A stretch of DNA of 64,000 nt, taken from NCBI GenBank assembly GCA_965229505.1, contig OZ245881.1:5146001-5210000 (forward strand). The letters are read 5' to 3'. This document shows, piece after piece, positions 18,479-26,410 of the stretch. Positions within the stretch are counted from its first letter, which is position 1. Each line of letters starts with the position of its first letter. The notes beneath the pieces were generated by a model. The model was given only the letters and a program-made list of their open reading frames with translations, was not told where the DNA came from and made no database searches. This stretch comes from UBA6059 sp040219045. Lineage in GTDB: Bacteria; Bacteroidota; Bacteroidia; Cytophagales; Cyclobacteriaceae. Position numbers and translations under genes: made by a program.

Positions 18479-18931
18479 TCAGTCAATAGTCACATTATAC
18501 AACTTCGGTATGAAGGACAATTGAGGGTTACTCTTGATATAGTATATCTTCATGTCATCACCTATTTCCAACTGTCTTTTATAGGCTGAACGATAGTGAT
18601 AACTGTAACTCTTTCCCTCCACCTTGTAGCGAAACCTATAATCTTTAACAGTCCTACTATTGTGCTTAAAACTGGTATTTTCAATAGCATCAATTACCGC
18701 TTCGGCTCTTTCTCCATATTGAAGAATATGAAAACCAGAATTCATCGTTCTTACCTTTCTTCTCACTACAAAAAAACCTACGATAAAAAAAGCTAATCCA
18801 ATTAAACCCTCTAAATCAGGGTGAGTGAAAATAGGAATCATCACTCCTCCAACGCAGAAAAACTCACCTATAAACAACGGAGCTGTATTAAGGTAAATTT
18901 TGAGCTTACGAGATTTCTTAATTCGCCTCAT
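18479..18931 (-). CDS. DUF3592-like membrane protein
   Basis: A 150-residue protein with a basic N-terminus, two adjacent membrane helices (about residues 13-32 and 40-57) and a C-terminal beta-rich domain containing ILQYGERAEAVI, YRFRYKVEGKSY and DDMKIYYIKSNP. That pattern matches the DUF3592 family, membrane proteins with an extracytoplasmic or cytoplasmic SH3-like strand domain and no known function. It ends the probable operon that runs from the CoA transferase through the rhodanese gene (18-base gap). Confidence 0.75.
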   Translation of the reverse strand: MRRIKKSRKLKIYLNTAPLFIGEFFCVGGVMIPIFTHPDLEGLIGLAFFIVGFFVVRRKVRTMNSGFHILQYGERAEAVIDAIENTSFKHNSRTVKDYRFRYKVEGKSYSYHYRSAYKRQLEIGDDMKIYYIKSNPQLSFIPKLYNVTID

Positions 18932-18949
18932 AACTCTAATCTAACAGCT

Positions 18950-19258
18950 TTAATCTATAAACTGATTAACCTTCATCCAGCTGCCGCCATTGATGCAGTC
19001 GATCCCCTCCTTTTTCAGGATACTGGCAGCCTGACCACTCCGCCCTCCGGAAGCACAGCAAAGAATGATCGGTTTCTTGTAGTGCGCGATCTCGCTGGTT
19101 CTTCGACCGATTTCCGGTAGGGGAATATTCCTCGATCCTTTGACATGACCTGACCGAAACTCCCCTGGAGAGCGCACGTCGATCACCATAGCTCCCTTGC
19201 TCTTATACTCTTCTATCTGATTGGCCTTGTTGCCAAATAAACTATCAAAGATTCCCAT
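18950..19258 (-). CDS. Rhodanese-like domain protein
   Basis: A single-domain rhodanese, which carries sulfane sulfur on a catalytic cysteine. With the ATG at 19258 the protein is 102 residues; the active-site loop reads CASGGR, so the catalytic Cys is 68. Other family marks are VIDVRSPGEF near residue 25 and GHVKGSRNIP. The frame extends eight codons upstream into the end of the CoA-transferase gene, but MGIFDSLFG is the natural start. The ten-base gap behind the CoA-transferase gene suggests co-transcription. The physiological sulfur acceptor is unknown. Confidence 0.92.
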   Translation of the reverse strand: MGIFDSLFGNKANQIEEYKSKGAMVIDVRSPGEFRSGHVKGSRNIPLPEIGRRTSEIAHYKKPIILCCASGGRSGQAASILKKEGIDCINGGSWMKVNQFID

Positions 19259-19268
19259 AGGCTTAAAC

Positions 19269-20546
19269 TTATATCTTACCAAAGCGCTCGAATGCGGCGG
19301 CTTCTAAAGTAGCTCTGTGATCCGGGTGCGCAATATCAATGAGCATTCGTGTACGCTCCTTCAAAGAACGACCATAGAGGTTCGCTACACCGTATTCTGT
19401 CACCACATATTGGATGTTTGCTCTTGTGGTGACCACACCCGCTCCTTGTTTGAGGTAAGGCGCGATTTTGCTCACTCCTTTAGGCGTGGTGGAAGAGATG
19501 GCAATGATCGGTTTACCTCCCTTGGAGTAAGATGCGCCCCTGATAAAGTCAATCTGTCCCCCAACACCCGAGAAATGCTTCATGCCAATAGAGTCAGAAC
19601 AAACCTGTCCGGTAAGATCGATCTCAATAGCACTGTTGATGGCCGTCACTTTTGGGTTCTTACGGATGTTAGCTACATCATTGACATACGCCACGTCCAT
19701 CATCTGGATACCTGGGTTATTATGGATGTAATCATAAAGTTTCTTCGTTCCCATAACGAAGGAAGACACAGTCTTTTCGCGGTTGAGTTTCTTCTTTTCA
19801 TTAGTGATCACTCCACTTTCGATTAGGGGAATCAGGCCATCACTAAACATCTCCGTGTGTACACCCAATTTCCTATGCCCGGTCAGTGCGGCGAGTACCG
19901 CATTTGGGATACCTCCAATACCCATCTGGAGGGTGGCACCATCCTCAACAAGGCCGGCTACATTTTCGCCTATTTGTCGCTCAATATCTGAGATCACAGG
20001 AATATGAGCTTCCGGTATCGGTGCGTCATGTTCGACGAGCACATCAAAATGCTTGATGTGCATACACCCATCACCTTGCGTCCGTGGCATCTGTGGATTG
20101 ACCTGCGCGATTACCGTAGCAGCCTCTTCGATAGCCGCTATTGTGGCATCAACACTTACCCCCAGCGAACAGTAGCCATGATCATCCGGTGGAGAAACCT
20201 GTACCAGCGCCACGTCGATCGGAATGATACCTTCCCGCATCAGCTTGGGCACTTCACTCAAAAAAACAGGTATATAATCCGCTCTGTGCTCCTGAGTCGC
20301 CTTGCGCACATTGGCTCCAACGAAAAACGACTTCAACCTAAAAATCCCTTCGTACTGAGGCTCCACATAGGGCGCGGTGGCTTCCGTATGCAAGTGGTAG
20401 ATTTCGACATCCCGCAGTTCTCCACTCCTGGCCACCATCGCATCAATCAATATCTGCGGTGCAGCAGCCACACTGTGTATGAAAACTTTGTCTCCTGATT
20501 TTATTTGTTTTACTGCCTCTGCTGCTGTCATATATACGTTTTTCAT
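19269..20546 (-). CDS. Acetyl-CoA hydrolase/transferase family protein (4-hydroxybutyrate CoA-transferase-like)
   Basis: Transfers coenzyme A between acetyl-CoA and another carboxylate, or hydrolyses acetyl-CoA. The whole 425-residue length aligns by eye with the Cat1/4-hydroxybutyrate CoA-transferase family: DVALVQVSPPDDHGYCSLG, the glycine loop MGIGGIPNAVL, the catalytic glutamate in HTEMFSDG (Glu232), and the C-terminal VTEYGVANLYGRSL. No signal peptide, so cytosolic. A good -7 box lies about 30 bases upstream (20576-20583). The specific acid partner cannot be assigned. Confidence 0.92.
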   Translation of the reverse strand: MKNVYMTAAEAVKQIKSGDKVFIHSVAAAPQILIDAMVARSGELRDVEIYHLHTEATAPYVEPQYEGIFRLKSFFVGANVRKATQEHRADYIPVFLSEVPKLMREGIIPIDVALVQVSPPDDHGYCSLGVSVDATIAAIEEAATVIAQVNPQMPRTQGDGCMHIKHFDVLVEHDAPIPEAHIPVISDIERQIGENVAGLVEDGATLQMGIGGIPNAVLAALTGHRKLGVHTEMFSDGLIPLIESGVITNEKKKLNREKTVSSFVMGTKKLYDYIHNNPGIQMMDVAYVNDVANIRKNPKVTAINSAIEIDLTGQVCSDSIGMKHFSGVGGQIDFIRGASYSKGGKPIIAISSTTPKGVSKIAPYLKQGAGVVTTRANIQYVVTEYGVANLYGRSLKERTRMLIDIAHPDHRATLEAAAFERFGKI

Positions 20547-20575
20547 GGTTCTATATTACTGCGTTTCCGCTACCG

Positions 20576-20583
20576 CAAATCTA
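20576..20583 (-). promoter_or_regulatory. Candidate Bacteroidota -7 box for the CoA-transferase operon
   Basis: On the minus strand this reads TAGATTTG, a full match to TAnnTTTG. It lies 30 bases before the ATG at 20546. No clear TTG element is found at the usual upstream distance. Confidence 0.45.
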
Positions 20584-20649
20584 TGCTACGAGCACCCCAG
20601 GCTAACCTGATTGATATGGTTTTCCGGACTGACTTTGATCAGTAAAATC

Positions 20650-20657
20650 TATCTTTG
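20650..20657 (+). promoter_or_regulatory. Candidate Bacteroidota -7 box for lhgO
   Basis: TATCTTTG matches TAnnTTTG exactly and ends 22 bases before the lhgO ATG. The -33 element is weak. Together with the box at 20576-20583 it makes a divergent promoter pair. Confidence 0.45.
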
Positions 20658-20679
20658 CCAACTTGAAAATTGAGTTAGT

Positions 20680-21879
20680 ATGAAGTACGATATAGTAGTA
20701 GTGGGAGGTGGAATAGTAGGTCTGGCAACAGCGTATAAGCTATTGCTTAAAAAACCAGACCTCAAGCTGCTACTGCTGGAAAAAGAAGCTAAGCTGGCGG
20801 CTCATCAAACCGGGCACAACAGTGGCGTGATACATTCGGGTATCTACTACAAGCCCGGTAGCCTGAAGGCGAAAAACTGTATCGAAGGGTATCATGAAAT
20901 GATTCGATTCTGTGACGAAGAAGGGATCAAATACGACCTCTGTGGGAAAATCATTGTGGCCACTGACACATCGGAGCTACCTGCTCTTAATACCATCTAC
21001 GATCGCGGTATTGAGAACGGGCTCAAAGGGCTCAAAAGAATAAGTGTAGATGAGATCAAAGAGCGCGAGCCCTACGTAAATGGTAAGGAAGGCATATTCG
21101 TGCCACAAACCGGAATCATCGATTACAAGGAAGTAGCCCAACGTCTGGGTGAAAAAATAATCAACCTTGGTGGTGAGATTCTTTTCAATCAAGAGGTAAT
21201 CGACATTACCAATGCCAAGTCCTACTCTGAAGTAACTACGCGCAATAACAACTTTACCGCCAAACAGGTGGTCACCTGTGGAGGACTTTATTCCGATAGG
21301 TTGGCCCGCCACACCCAGCCGGATCTTAATGTCAAGATCGTCCCTTTCCGGGGTGAGTACTTCAAGCTTAAGGAAAACAGAAAATACCTGGTCAGGGACC
21401 TCATCTACCCCGTACCGGATCCCAACTTTCCGTTCCTTGGCGTTCACTTCACCAGGATGATCAATGGAGCCGTGGAGGCAGGACCGAACGCCGTGTTGGC
21501 ATTCAGACGGGAAGGTTACTCCAAGTCCCAGATTGGTTTTTCCGAATTAGCTGAGACCTTGGCATGGCCGGGGTTTCAAAAAGTAGCCGCCAAATACTGG
21601 AAGACAGGTTTTGGTGAAATGTATCGCTCATTTTCCAAAGCTGCATTTACAAAGGCGCTCCAGAAACTGATACCTGACATTAGGGAAGAAGATTTGGAAC
21701 CAGGTGGAGCTGGAGTGCGCGCTCAGGCATGTGATCGTGAAGGCGGCTTGCTGGATGACTTTATGATCGTCGAAAGCCCTCATGCCGTGCACGTTTGCAA
21801 TGCCCCATCGCCCGCAGCTACTTCCTCACTCAGCATTGGAGAGACTGTGGCCAACATCGCGATTCGACCTTTCAAATAA
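20680..21879 (+). CDS. lhgO: L-2-hydroxyglutarate oxidase
   Basis: FAD enzyme of the DAO-type fold that oxidises L-2-hydroxyglutarate to 2-oxoglutarate, a metabolite-repair reaction. The N-terminal FAD motif is VVGGGIVGLATAYKLL at residues 6-21. The LhgO-specific block follows: HQTGHNSGVIHSGIYYKPGS and KAKNC (positions about 45-68). The C-terminal GGAGVRAQACDREG and NAPSPAATSSLSIGE blocks are also characteristic. Length (399) is standard. A hairpin with a T run follows 70 bases downstream. The assignment is firm. Confidence 0.95.
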   Translation: MKYDIVVVGGGIVGLATAYKLLLKKPDLKLLLLEKEAKLAAHQTGHNSGVIHSGIYYKPGSLKAKNCIEGYHEMIRFCDEEGIKYDLCGKIIVATDTSELPALNTIYDRGIENGLKGLKRISVDEIKEREPYVNGKEGIFVPQTGIIDYKEVAQRLGEKIINLGGEILFNQEVIDITNAKSYSEVTTRNNNFTAKQVVTCGGLYSDRLARHTQPDLNVKIVPFRGEYFKLKENRKYLVRDLIYPVPDPNFPFLGVHFTRMINGAVEAGPNAVLAFRREGYSKSQIGFSELAETLAWPGFQKVAAKYWKTGFGEMYRSFSKAAFTKALQKLIPDIREEDLEPGGAGVRAQACDREGGLLDDFMIVESPHAVHVCNAPSPAATSSLSIGETVANIAIRPFK

Positions 21880-21949
21880 ATTGAAAAATTAGATCAGGGT
21901 ATTCTATCCTTTCGGTGTTTGTAAGACAGTGTTATTTTAAGCTAAGTAT

Positions 21950-21985
21950 AATGGGCTGGCTCTTTGGGTCAGCCTCATTATTTTT
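21950..21985 (+). terminator. Terminator for lhgO, usable in both directions
   Basis: Arms 21950-21960 and 21968-21979 pair as AATGGGCTGGC against GTCAGCCTCATT with one bulge, followed by A and five T residues. It overlaps the first bases past and including the stop of the convergent YheT gene, so it may also serve that transcript. Confidence 0.6.
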
Positions 21986-22940
21986 CACTTACCAGAAACT
22001 CGTAAGCACGCTCTTCCATCCATGCTGGTCCACTTATTCGCGTGAAGCCGACATGCCCTCCTAGTTTAGGCGTTTCCAGAGAGAGGTAGCGATGGTTTTG
22101 CACAATGTCATAAGGATAGCACTTCTCACCAAGCAAGGGATCATTAATAGCGTTGACGATGATAGATCTCACTCTGATATTATGGTAGAACTGATCTGAC
22201 GATGAGCTCACGTAGAAGTCACGGGCATCTTTGAAGCCGTGTAGTGGTGCGGTATAGCGTTCATCAAATTCGTTAAAGCTCGTGATGTCGTCCAGGCCAT
22301 CCACATTGATGAGTTCAGGATACATTTCTGCTTTCAGTGCAATTTTCTTCTTGAGCTTATTGAGGAATCTGTCTTTGTAAAAGCGATTGTCTTTTTTTGC
22401 CAGCTGTACTGCACTATCCCAGAGATTACAAGGTACGGAGAAGACCGCCGCGCCAGTTATCCTTTGATCTACCTCAGCGCCCTGCTCACCAAGAAACTTG
22501 AGGGTGGTACTTCCACCCATTGAGAACCCTACAAGTTTCACCTCCTTGTAGCCCTCCTGCAATCCTCGCTTTATGACTGCCTCCAGGTCATCGGTCACAC
22601 CATGGTGATACATTCGCGGTAGTCGGTTCATCTCCTCACTACAGCTGCGATAGTTCCACGCCAACACATCCCAGCCCCTATCGTGAAAAAATTTAGCCGT
22701 CCCTTTGACATAATGCCGATCTGAGCTCCCTTCCAGTCCATGAGATACGACCAACAATTTGTTGCTACCACCGCGCAACCAGTCAATATCAAGAAAATCA
22801 CCATCTGCCAATTCCAGTCGCTCTCTCTCATAGTTCACTCCGTCGATTTTCCTAAAAAGGCTCGGCACAACGGTCTCCATATGACCATTGATCAGATAGA
22901 ATGGGCGCTTGCGGTAGGAAGAACCTGAAAGAATTGGCAT
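21978..22940 (-). CDS. Alpha/beta hydrolase, YheT family
   Basis: A serine hydrolase of the YheT/ABHD1-3 group, predicted to act on esters or lipids; substrates of bacterial members are largely unknown. Family marks: NGHMETVVPSLFR near the N-terminus, the SHGLEGSSDRHYVKG oxyanion block, the nucleophile elbow GFSMGG (Ser140), and the late acid and base in NAINDPLLG and GGHVGF. No signal peptide. Start ATG at 22940. It is divergent from the ROK gene across a 109-base gap that contains a -7 box and a small inverted repeat. Confidence 0.92.
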   Translation of the reverse strand: MPILSGSSYRKRPFYLINGHMETVVPSLFRKIDGVNYERERLELADGDFLDIDWLRGGSNKLLVVSHGLEGSSDRHYVKGTAKFFHDRGWDVLAWNYRSCSEEMNRLPRMYHHGVTDDLEAVIKRGLQEGYKEVKLVGFSMGGSTTLKFLGEQGAEVDQRITGAAVFSVPCNLWDSAVQLAKKDNRFYKDRFLNKLKKKIALKAEMYPELINVDGLDDITSFNEFDERYTAPLHGFKDARDFYVSSSSDQFYHNIRVRSIIVNAINDPLLGEKCYPYDIVQNHRYLSLETPKLGGHVGFTRISGPAWMEERAYEFLVSEK

Positions 22941-22983
22941 GTGTAGATTGACTTACAGTCCGATTTATTAGATTTAGATTTTT

Positions 22984-22991
22984 CAAAAGTA
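22984..22991 (-). promoter_or_regulatory. Candidate -7 box for the YheT-family gene
   Basis: Minus strand TACTTTTG matches TAnnTTTG and lies 44 bases before the ATG at 22940. It sits next to the inverted repeat at 22996-23015. Confidence 0.4.
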
Positions 22992-22995
22992 GCAC

Positions 22996-23015
22996 GTCGT
23001 GATGTATAACACGAC
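22996..23015. promoter_or_regulatory. Small inverted repeat in the YheT/ROK divergent promoter region
   Basis: GTCGTG at 22996-23001 and CACGAC at 23010-23015 form a symmetric pair separated by eight bases, immediately upstream of the -7 box for the minus-strand gene. It could be an operator; no cognate regulator is encoded nearby. Confidence 0.3.
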
Positions 23016-23049
23016 ATGAGTTCTACCGAAACATAAAAATCAGACGTTC

Positions 23050-24006
23050 ATGAAAAATATCGTTGTAGGAATTGATATTGGAGGCACTATCACCAAAATA
23101 GGATTGGTTACAAAAGATGGTCAGTGTCTAAGACAAAATTCTTTCAGAACCGGCGATTTTCCCGTCTTTGAAGAGTTTCTAAAGAACATCAAAGTGCATG
23201 TGGACAAACTTTTGGATGAATACTTCGAGCCAATTGAAATTCTGGGATTTGGTATCGGCGCACCCAATGCCAGCTACCATCGTGGCACCCTTGAGTATCC
23301 GGCCAATCTGGCATGGAAGGGTATCACTCCTTTTGTAGCGGAGTTTAAGAAGCTCTACGACGTACCTATCAAGATTACCAATGATGCTAATGTTGCGGCA
23401 TTAGGAGAAATGATTTACGGCAATGCCAAAGACATGAAGGACTTCATCGTCATCACCCTCGGTACAGGGCTCGGTAGCGGTATCGTCGCAAATGGAGAAT
23501 TGATCATGGGCTATGATGGCTTTGCCGGAGAGTTGGGGCATTTTGCAGTGGTGGACGAGGGCCGGTTGACGGGATTGGGCGTGAAGGGTGGTCTGGAAGC
23601 ATATGTATCTGCGACTGGGCTGAAGCGCACCATCATGCACATGCTCGGTTACTACCGTGAAGACAGCCGCTTCAGGAGTATCGCCTTTGACGATCTCCAC
23701 GGAGAGGAAATCTCCAAAGCTGCGGAAGAGGGTGACTTCATTGCTATGAAAGCCTTTGATTATACTGGTGAAATTCTCGGTAGAGCATTGGCCAATTTCG
23801 TGACTTTCTCTCAACCTGAGGCGATCTTTCTATTGGGTGGTCTCGCCAGCTCGGGTAAGCTGATCTTTGAGCCTACCATCAAGTACATGGAGGAAAATCT
23901 CATAGAGGTCTACAGGGGCAAAGTCAAGCTCCTGCCTTCGGGTATGGAAGAGAAGAATGCGGCCATCCTGGGTGCTGCTGCGTTGGGTTGGAAGGACTTG
24001 CTGTAG
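23050..24006 (+). CDS. ROK family protein (sugar kinase-like) lacking the zinc cysteines
   Basis: An ASKHA-fold protein of the ROK family, in which most members phosphorylate glucose or other hexoses. The phosphate-1 loop GIDIGGTITKIG (from residue 7), catalytic Asp112 in NDANVAALGE, phosphate-2 loop TLGTGLGSG, and Glu161/His164 (ELGH) with Glu183 are present, so kinase activity is plausible. The usual CXCGXXGC zinc site is degenerate: the three cysteine positions are Thr174, Leu176 and Gly181, although the surrounding glycines remain. There is no DNA-binding domain, so it is not a ROK repressor. Sugar specificity is open. Confidence 0.88.
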   Translation: MKNIVVGIDIGGTITKIGLVTKDGQCLRQNSFRTGDFPVFEEFLKNIKVHVDKLLDEYFEPIEILGFGIGAPNASYHRGTLEYPANLAWKGITPFVAEFKKLYDVPIKITNDANVAALGEMIYGNAKDMKDFIVITLGTGLGSGIVANGELIMGYDGFAGELGHFAVVDEGRLTGLGVKGGLEAYVSATGLKRTIMHMLGYYREDSRFRSIAFDDLHGEEISKAAEEGDFIAMKAFDYTGEILGRALANFVTFSQPEAIFLLGGLASSGKLIFEPTIKYMEENLIEVYRGKVKLLPSGMEEKNAAILGAAALGWKDLL

Positions 24007-24163
24007 GCCCGGGCGCCTGGCAGGTGCTGCCTGGATGCACATTTTGATATACTCCTTTTGGAGGAGTTCTGGCTGAAAGACCGGTTACCACAAGGTTAAT
24101 TTCTGCTGTATAACTTCTTCGATTGATAACTTTCTTCCTGTCCTTGGATCCTACCAGTCCGTC

Positions 24164-24238
24164 TACATTTGCGGGAGTAGAATGCTCTTCATATTGGACA
24201 GGTTAAGAGGCTGAAGTTGATTCAGCCTTTTCCTTTTT
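24164..24238 (+). ncRNA. Candidate short transcription unit (small RNA) upstream of the deoxynucleoside kinase
   Basis: In the 270-base gap after the ROK gene, TACATTTG at 24164-24171 is a full -7 box match with TTG at 24144-24146, 17 bases upstream. About 35 bases later comes a perfect 8-bp hairpin (24208-24215 with 24221-24228, loop GTTGA) and a T-rich run. A transcript from about 24178 would be only 60 bases with no sensible reading frame. It may be a small RNA, a leader with attenuation, or simply the terminator of the ROK gene plus a chance box. Confidence 0.3.
24208..24238 (+). terminator. Intrinsic terminator before the deoxynucleoside kinase gene
   Basis: Perfect stem AGGCTGAA/TTCAGCCT with a five-base loop, followed by TTTTCCTTTTTCT. 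It lies about 200 bases past the ROK stop and about 55 bases before the kinase start, isolating the two genes. Confidence 0.7.
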
Positions 24239-24264
24239 CTCCCCATTTTTTCTTCTTCAAACCT

Positions 24265-24272
24265 TACCTTTA
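24265..24272 (+). promoter_or_regulatory. Candidate -7 box for the deoxynucleoside kinase gene
   Basis: TACCTTTA matches TAnnTTTG at all but the last base. It implies a transcript beginning near 24279, which would leave the ATG at 24278 without a leader and favours the ATG at 24293. Confidence 0.3.
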
Positions 24273-24292
24273 CAGCTATGGGATCACGCAAT

Positions 24293-24910
24293 ATGCACAT
24301 CGCCGTATCCGGGAATATCGGTGCTGGTAAAACTACTTTGACGGAGCTATTGGCCAGGCAGTTTGGCTGGCATGCGGAATATGAAGATGTCGATGACAAT
24401 CCCTACCTGAGAGATTTTTATGGTGATATGCCCAAGTGGTCATTTCACCTGCAGGTGTATTTCCTCAACAGTCGATTTGAGCAAATTCAGAAGGTAAGAC
24501 AAGGCGAAAAGACGGTCATACAGGATCGGACTATCTATGAGGACGCCTATATCTTCGCTAAAAGCCTCTACAACTCGGGGCATTTCAACGAGCGGGACTA
24601 CCAAAACTACCTGCGGCTATTTCATTCTATGATCCAGTATGTAGAACCTCCTGATTTGCTAATCTACCTCAAGTCAAAAATCGGCAAGCTAGTCTCGAAC
24701 ATAGAACAGCGAGGAAGAGATTACGAAGAAGCCATTCGGATCGATTATTTGAAGAATCTAAACAGCCACTATGAAGATTGGATCAAAAATTATGATCACG
24801 GGAGATTGTTGATAATTGATGTAGACAATATTGACTTTGTCAACAATCAGGAGGACAGAGCCAACATCATCAACACTATAAACGTGGAGATCAACGGTCT
24901 ATTTAGCTAG
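24293..24910 (+). CDS. Deoxynucleoside kinase (dAK/dGK-type)
   Basis: Salvage kinase that phosphorylates deoxynucleosides using ATP. The protein opens with MHIAVSGNIGAGKT, where residues 7-14 are the P-loop; the family also shows the substrate-site block YLRDFYGD, the DRTIYEDAYIFA motif with its catalytic Asp-Arg, and the lid region with SNIEQRGRDYE. The ATG at 24293 is preferred over 24278 because the family starts right at this strand and because of the promoter position. At 205 residues it is the normal bacterial length. Its 3' end overlaps the convergent gene by 12 bases. Base preference is not deducible by eye. Confidence 0.92.
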   Translation: MHIAVSGNIGAGKTTLTELLARQFGWHAEYEDVDDNPYLRDFYGDMPKWSFHLQVYFLNSRFEQIQKVRQGEKTVIQDRTIYEDAYIFAKSLYNSGHFNERDYQNYLRLFHSMIQYVEPPDLLIYLKSKIGKLVSNIEQRGRDYEEAIRIDYLKNLNSHYEDWIKNYDHGRLLIIDVDNIDFVNNQEDRANIINTINVEINGLFS

Positions 24911-25543
24911 GATACGTGCCAGGTGCTGGCTTACGTACTTAGTGCTTTGCTCATCTCCTTTCAGCAAGATTTTGTCAAGTCGCTCTAGCCTTCCGCCTAC
25001 CATGAGGTTGGCATAGATGGGAAGGCGTATCAGTGACAGACCAAGTCGGTGAGCGTAGATGTCGAGCAAAAAATCACTAAACGCACTGTACTTCCATCCA
25101 GGACTGCCATTGGCAAAGAAGTCCCCGGGTTCTGAAGCTGTTCCAAAATGCTGTTCTGCCTTCTTGCTTGTCCATACAGCGGATCGAACGCCAGCCTTGA
25201 CACACTCCTCTTCAAACTGTCTCGAATATCTTCTGTAGTTGTTGAGGTCTAATGATTTAATCTCCAGATAGACCGGACTCCTAAGTGTAGCCAGTCGATA
25301 TCTATGAAAGCTCAGAGCATCATCAATCACCAAATAATGGTCACCAACCCAAAAGTCAGCTTTAGCAAGCGGAATATCAGCAGGGTCATCCCGACCTCCT
25401 AATGCTTCATAGACTTCAGCCACGTCCTCTGATGCATGAATATCTCTCAAAGTAGAATTGTTCCTCGGAAGCTCAGGTTCTGACTGAATGAGATAATTCT
25501 CAGCACTGAGCTGTGCAGATATCTTCTGACGCCAAATACTCAT
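24899..25543 (-). CDS. Hypothetical cytosolic protein, 214 residues
   Basis: Not recognised. No signal peptide or membrane segment. The centre has an alternating strand pattern with acidic residues and a later lysine (DFWVGDHYLVIDDALSFHRY, then VYLEIKSLDL), which is faintly like a PD-(D/E)XK nuclease core (Asp ... Glu-x-Lys), but I would not assign it on this. The C-terminal half is helical. It is convergent with the kinase gene, overlapping it by 12 bases, and follows no other gene closely. Confidence 0.65.
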   Translation of the reverse strand: MSIWRQKISAQLSAENYLIQSEPELPRNNSTLRDIHASEDVAEVYEALGGRDDPADIPLAKADFWVGDHYLVIDDALSFHRYRLATLRSPVYLEIKSLDLNNYRRYSRQFEEECVKAGVRSAVWTSKKAEQHFGTASEPGDFFANGSPGWKYSAFSDFLLDIYAHRLGLSLIRLPIYANLMVGGRLERLDKILLKGDEQSTKYVSQHLARILAK

Positions 25544-25572
25544 AGAAAACTACTGCTAAATATTACTACTGA

Positions 25573-26373
25573 TTAGTTGTCTGCCGCACCGTCTGCCACC
25601 CAACAGGCTATGGTGTCGATCAAGTCCTGATCCAAAGCTCCCGCCGGGGGCATAGACCCATTGCCTGTCCTCAAGGCGATACTAGAGGAATTGGCCAGCA
25701 CATTAGATTTTACTCTGAAGTCAGGCGCCTGCGCGCCTCCGTGACAGGTAGGTATCGCACAGTTGGTATCGATGATGGGTTGCACATGGCCGGATAGGGT
25801 GATTCCTGATAAGACCTCTACGGTGGTCGATGTAGTGCAGCCCTGCTCATCTCGTGCGGCTACATCATAACTGCCCCTCTCAAGGCTTCCGAAAGTCACG
25901 TTGCTGGAGAATGCACCTCCATTGATGCTGAATTCATAAGTGCCTCCACCATCAGCGGAGACTTCAATTTCTCCCTCTGAAGTTGTGCAGCCTGATGGCT
26001 CAGTCTGTGTGGCGGTAACGGTAAATGAATTGCTTTCATCAGCAATCGTTACTGAGAGCGTACTTGTACAGTCATTAGCATCCTTGGTGGTAACCTGGTA
26101 AGTGCCAGCCTCAAGGTCAGAGAATGTTGCAGATGACTGGAATGAACCTCCGTCTACTGAAAAGGTGTATGGTGACATTCCTCCAGAAGCTGACACTTCC
26201 ACACTGCCCAGGCTCGAACAATCTGCACTGGTAGTTGCACTCATCGAAAGTGCCAATGTACTGCAGTCGGCCTGTGGCACAGGTGTCGGATCCATGCTGT
26301 CATCACTACCGCAAGAGGAAATGTAAATGGCCAAAGCGGCTATCAAAAAATACCTTAAGAACCTGTAAATCAT
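25573..26373 (-). CDS. SprB-repeat lipoprotein with a C-terminal cytochrome c-like CX4CH motif
   Basis: A surface or periplasmic lipoprotein. Starting at the ATG at 26373, the signal ends ISSC (Cys21) and is followed by GSDD, an acidic stretch like Bacteroidota lipoprotein surface-export signals. Two or three SprB-type repeats follow (ADGGGTYEFSINGG, FGSLERGSYDVAARDEQGC and SASGGMSPYTFSVDGG types), a fold common in gliding and adhesion proteins. The C-terminal 75 residues read as a small cytochrome c-like domain with CAIPTCHGG (CX4CH haem motif) and a possible distal Met in GSMPPAG. The frame extends 20 codons upstream without signal character. Confidence 0.8.
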   Translation of the reverse strand: MIYRFLRYFLIAALAIYISSCGSDDSMDPTPVPQADCSTLALSMSATTSADCSSLGSVEVSASGGMSPYTFSVDGGSFQSSATFSDLEAGTYQVTTKDANDCTSTLSVTIADESNSFTVTATQTEPSGCTTSEGEIEVSADGGGTYEFSINGGAFSSNVTFGSLERGSYDVAARDEQGCTTSTTVEVLSGITLSGHVQPIIDTNCAIPTCHGGAQAPDFRVKSNVLANSSSIALRTGNGSMPPAGALDQDLIDTIACWVADGAADN

Positions 26374-26410
26374 ATTATCGCAATATTGGGACTTAAGGAA
26401 GTTAACCAAA

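Noticed and set aside
19317..20498. Plus-strand frames opposite the CoA-transferase gene
   Set aside because: The minus-strand protein is a clear full-length family member; the opposite frames have Arg/His-rich random translations.
24163..24399. 78-codon minus-strand frame over the deoxynucleoside kinase start
   Set aside because: It overlaps the well-supported kinase gene and the terminator; no motif is visible.
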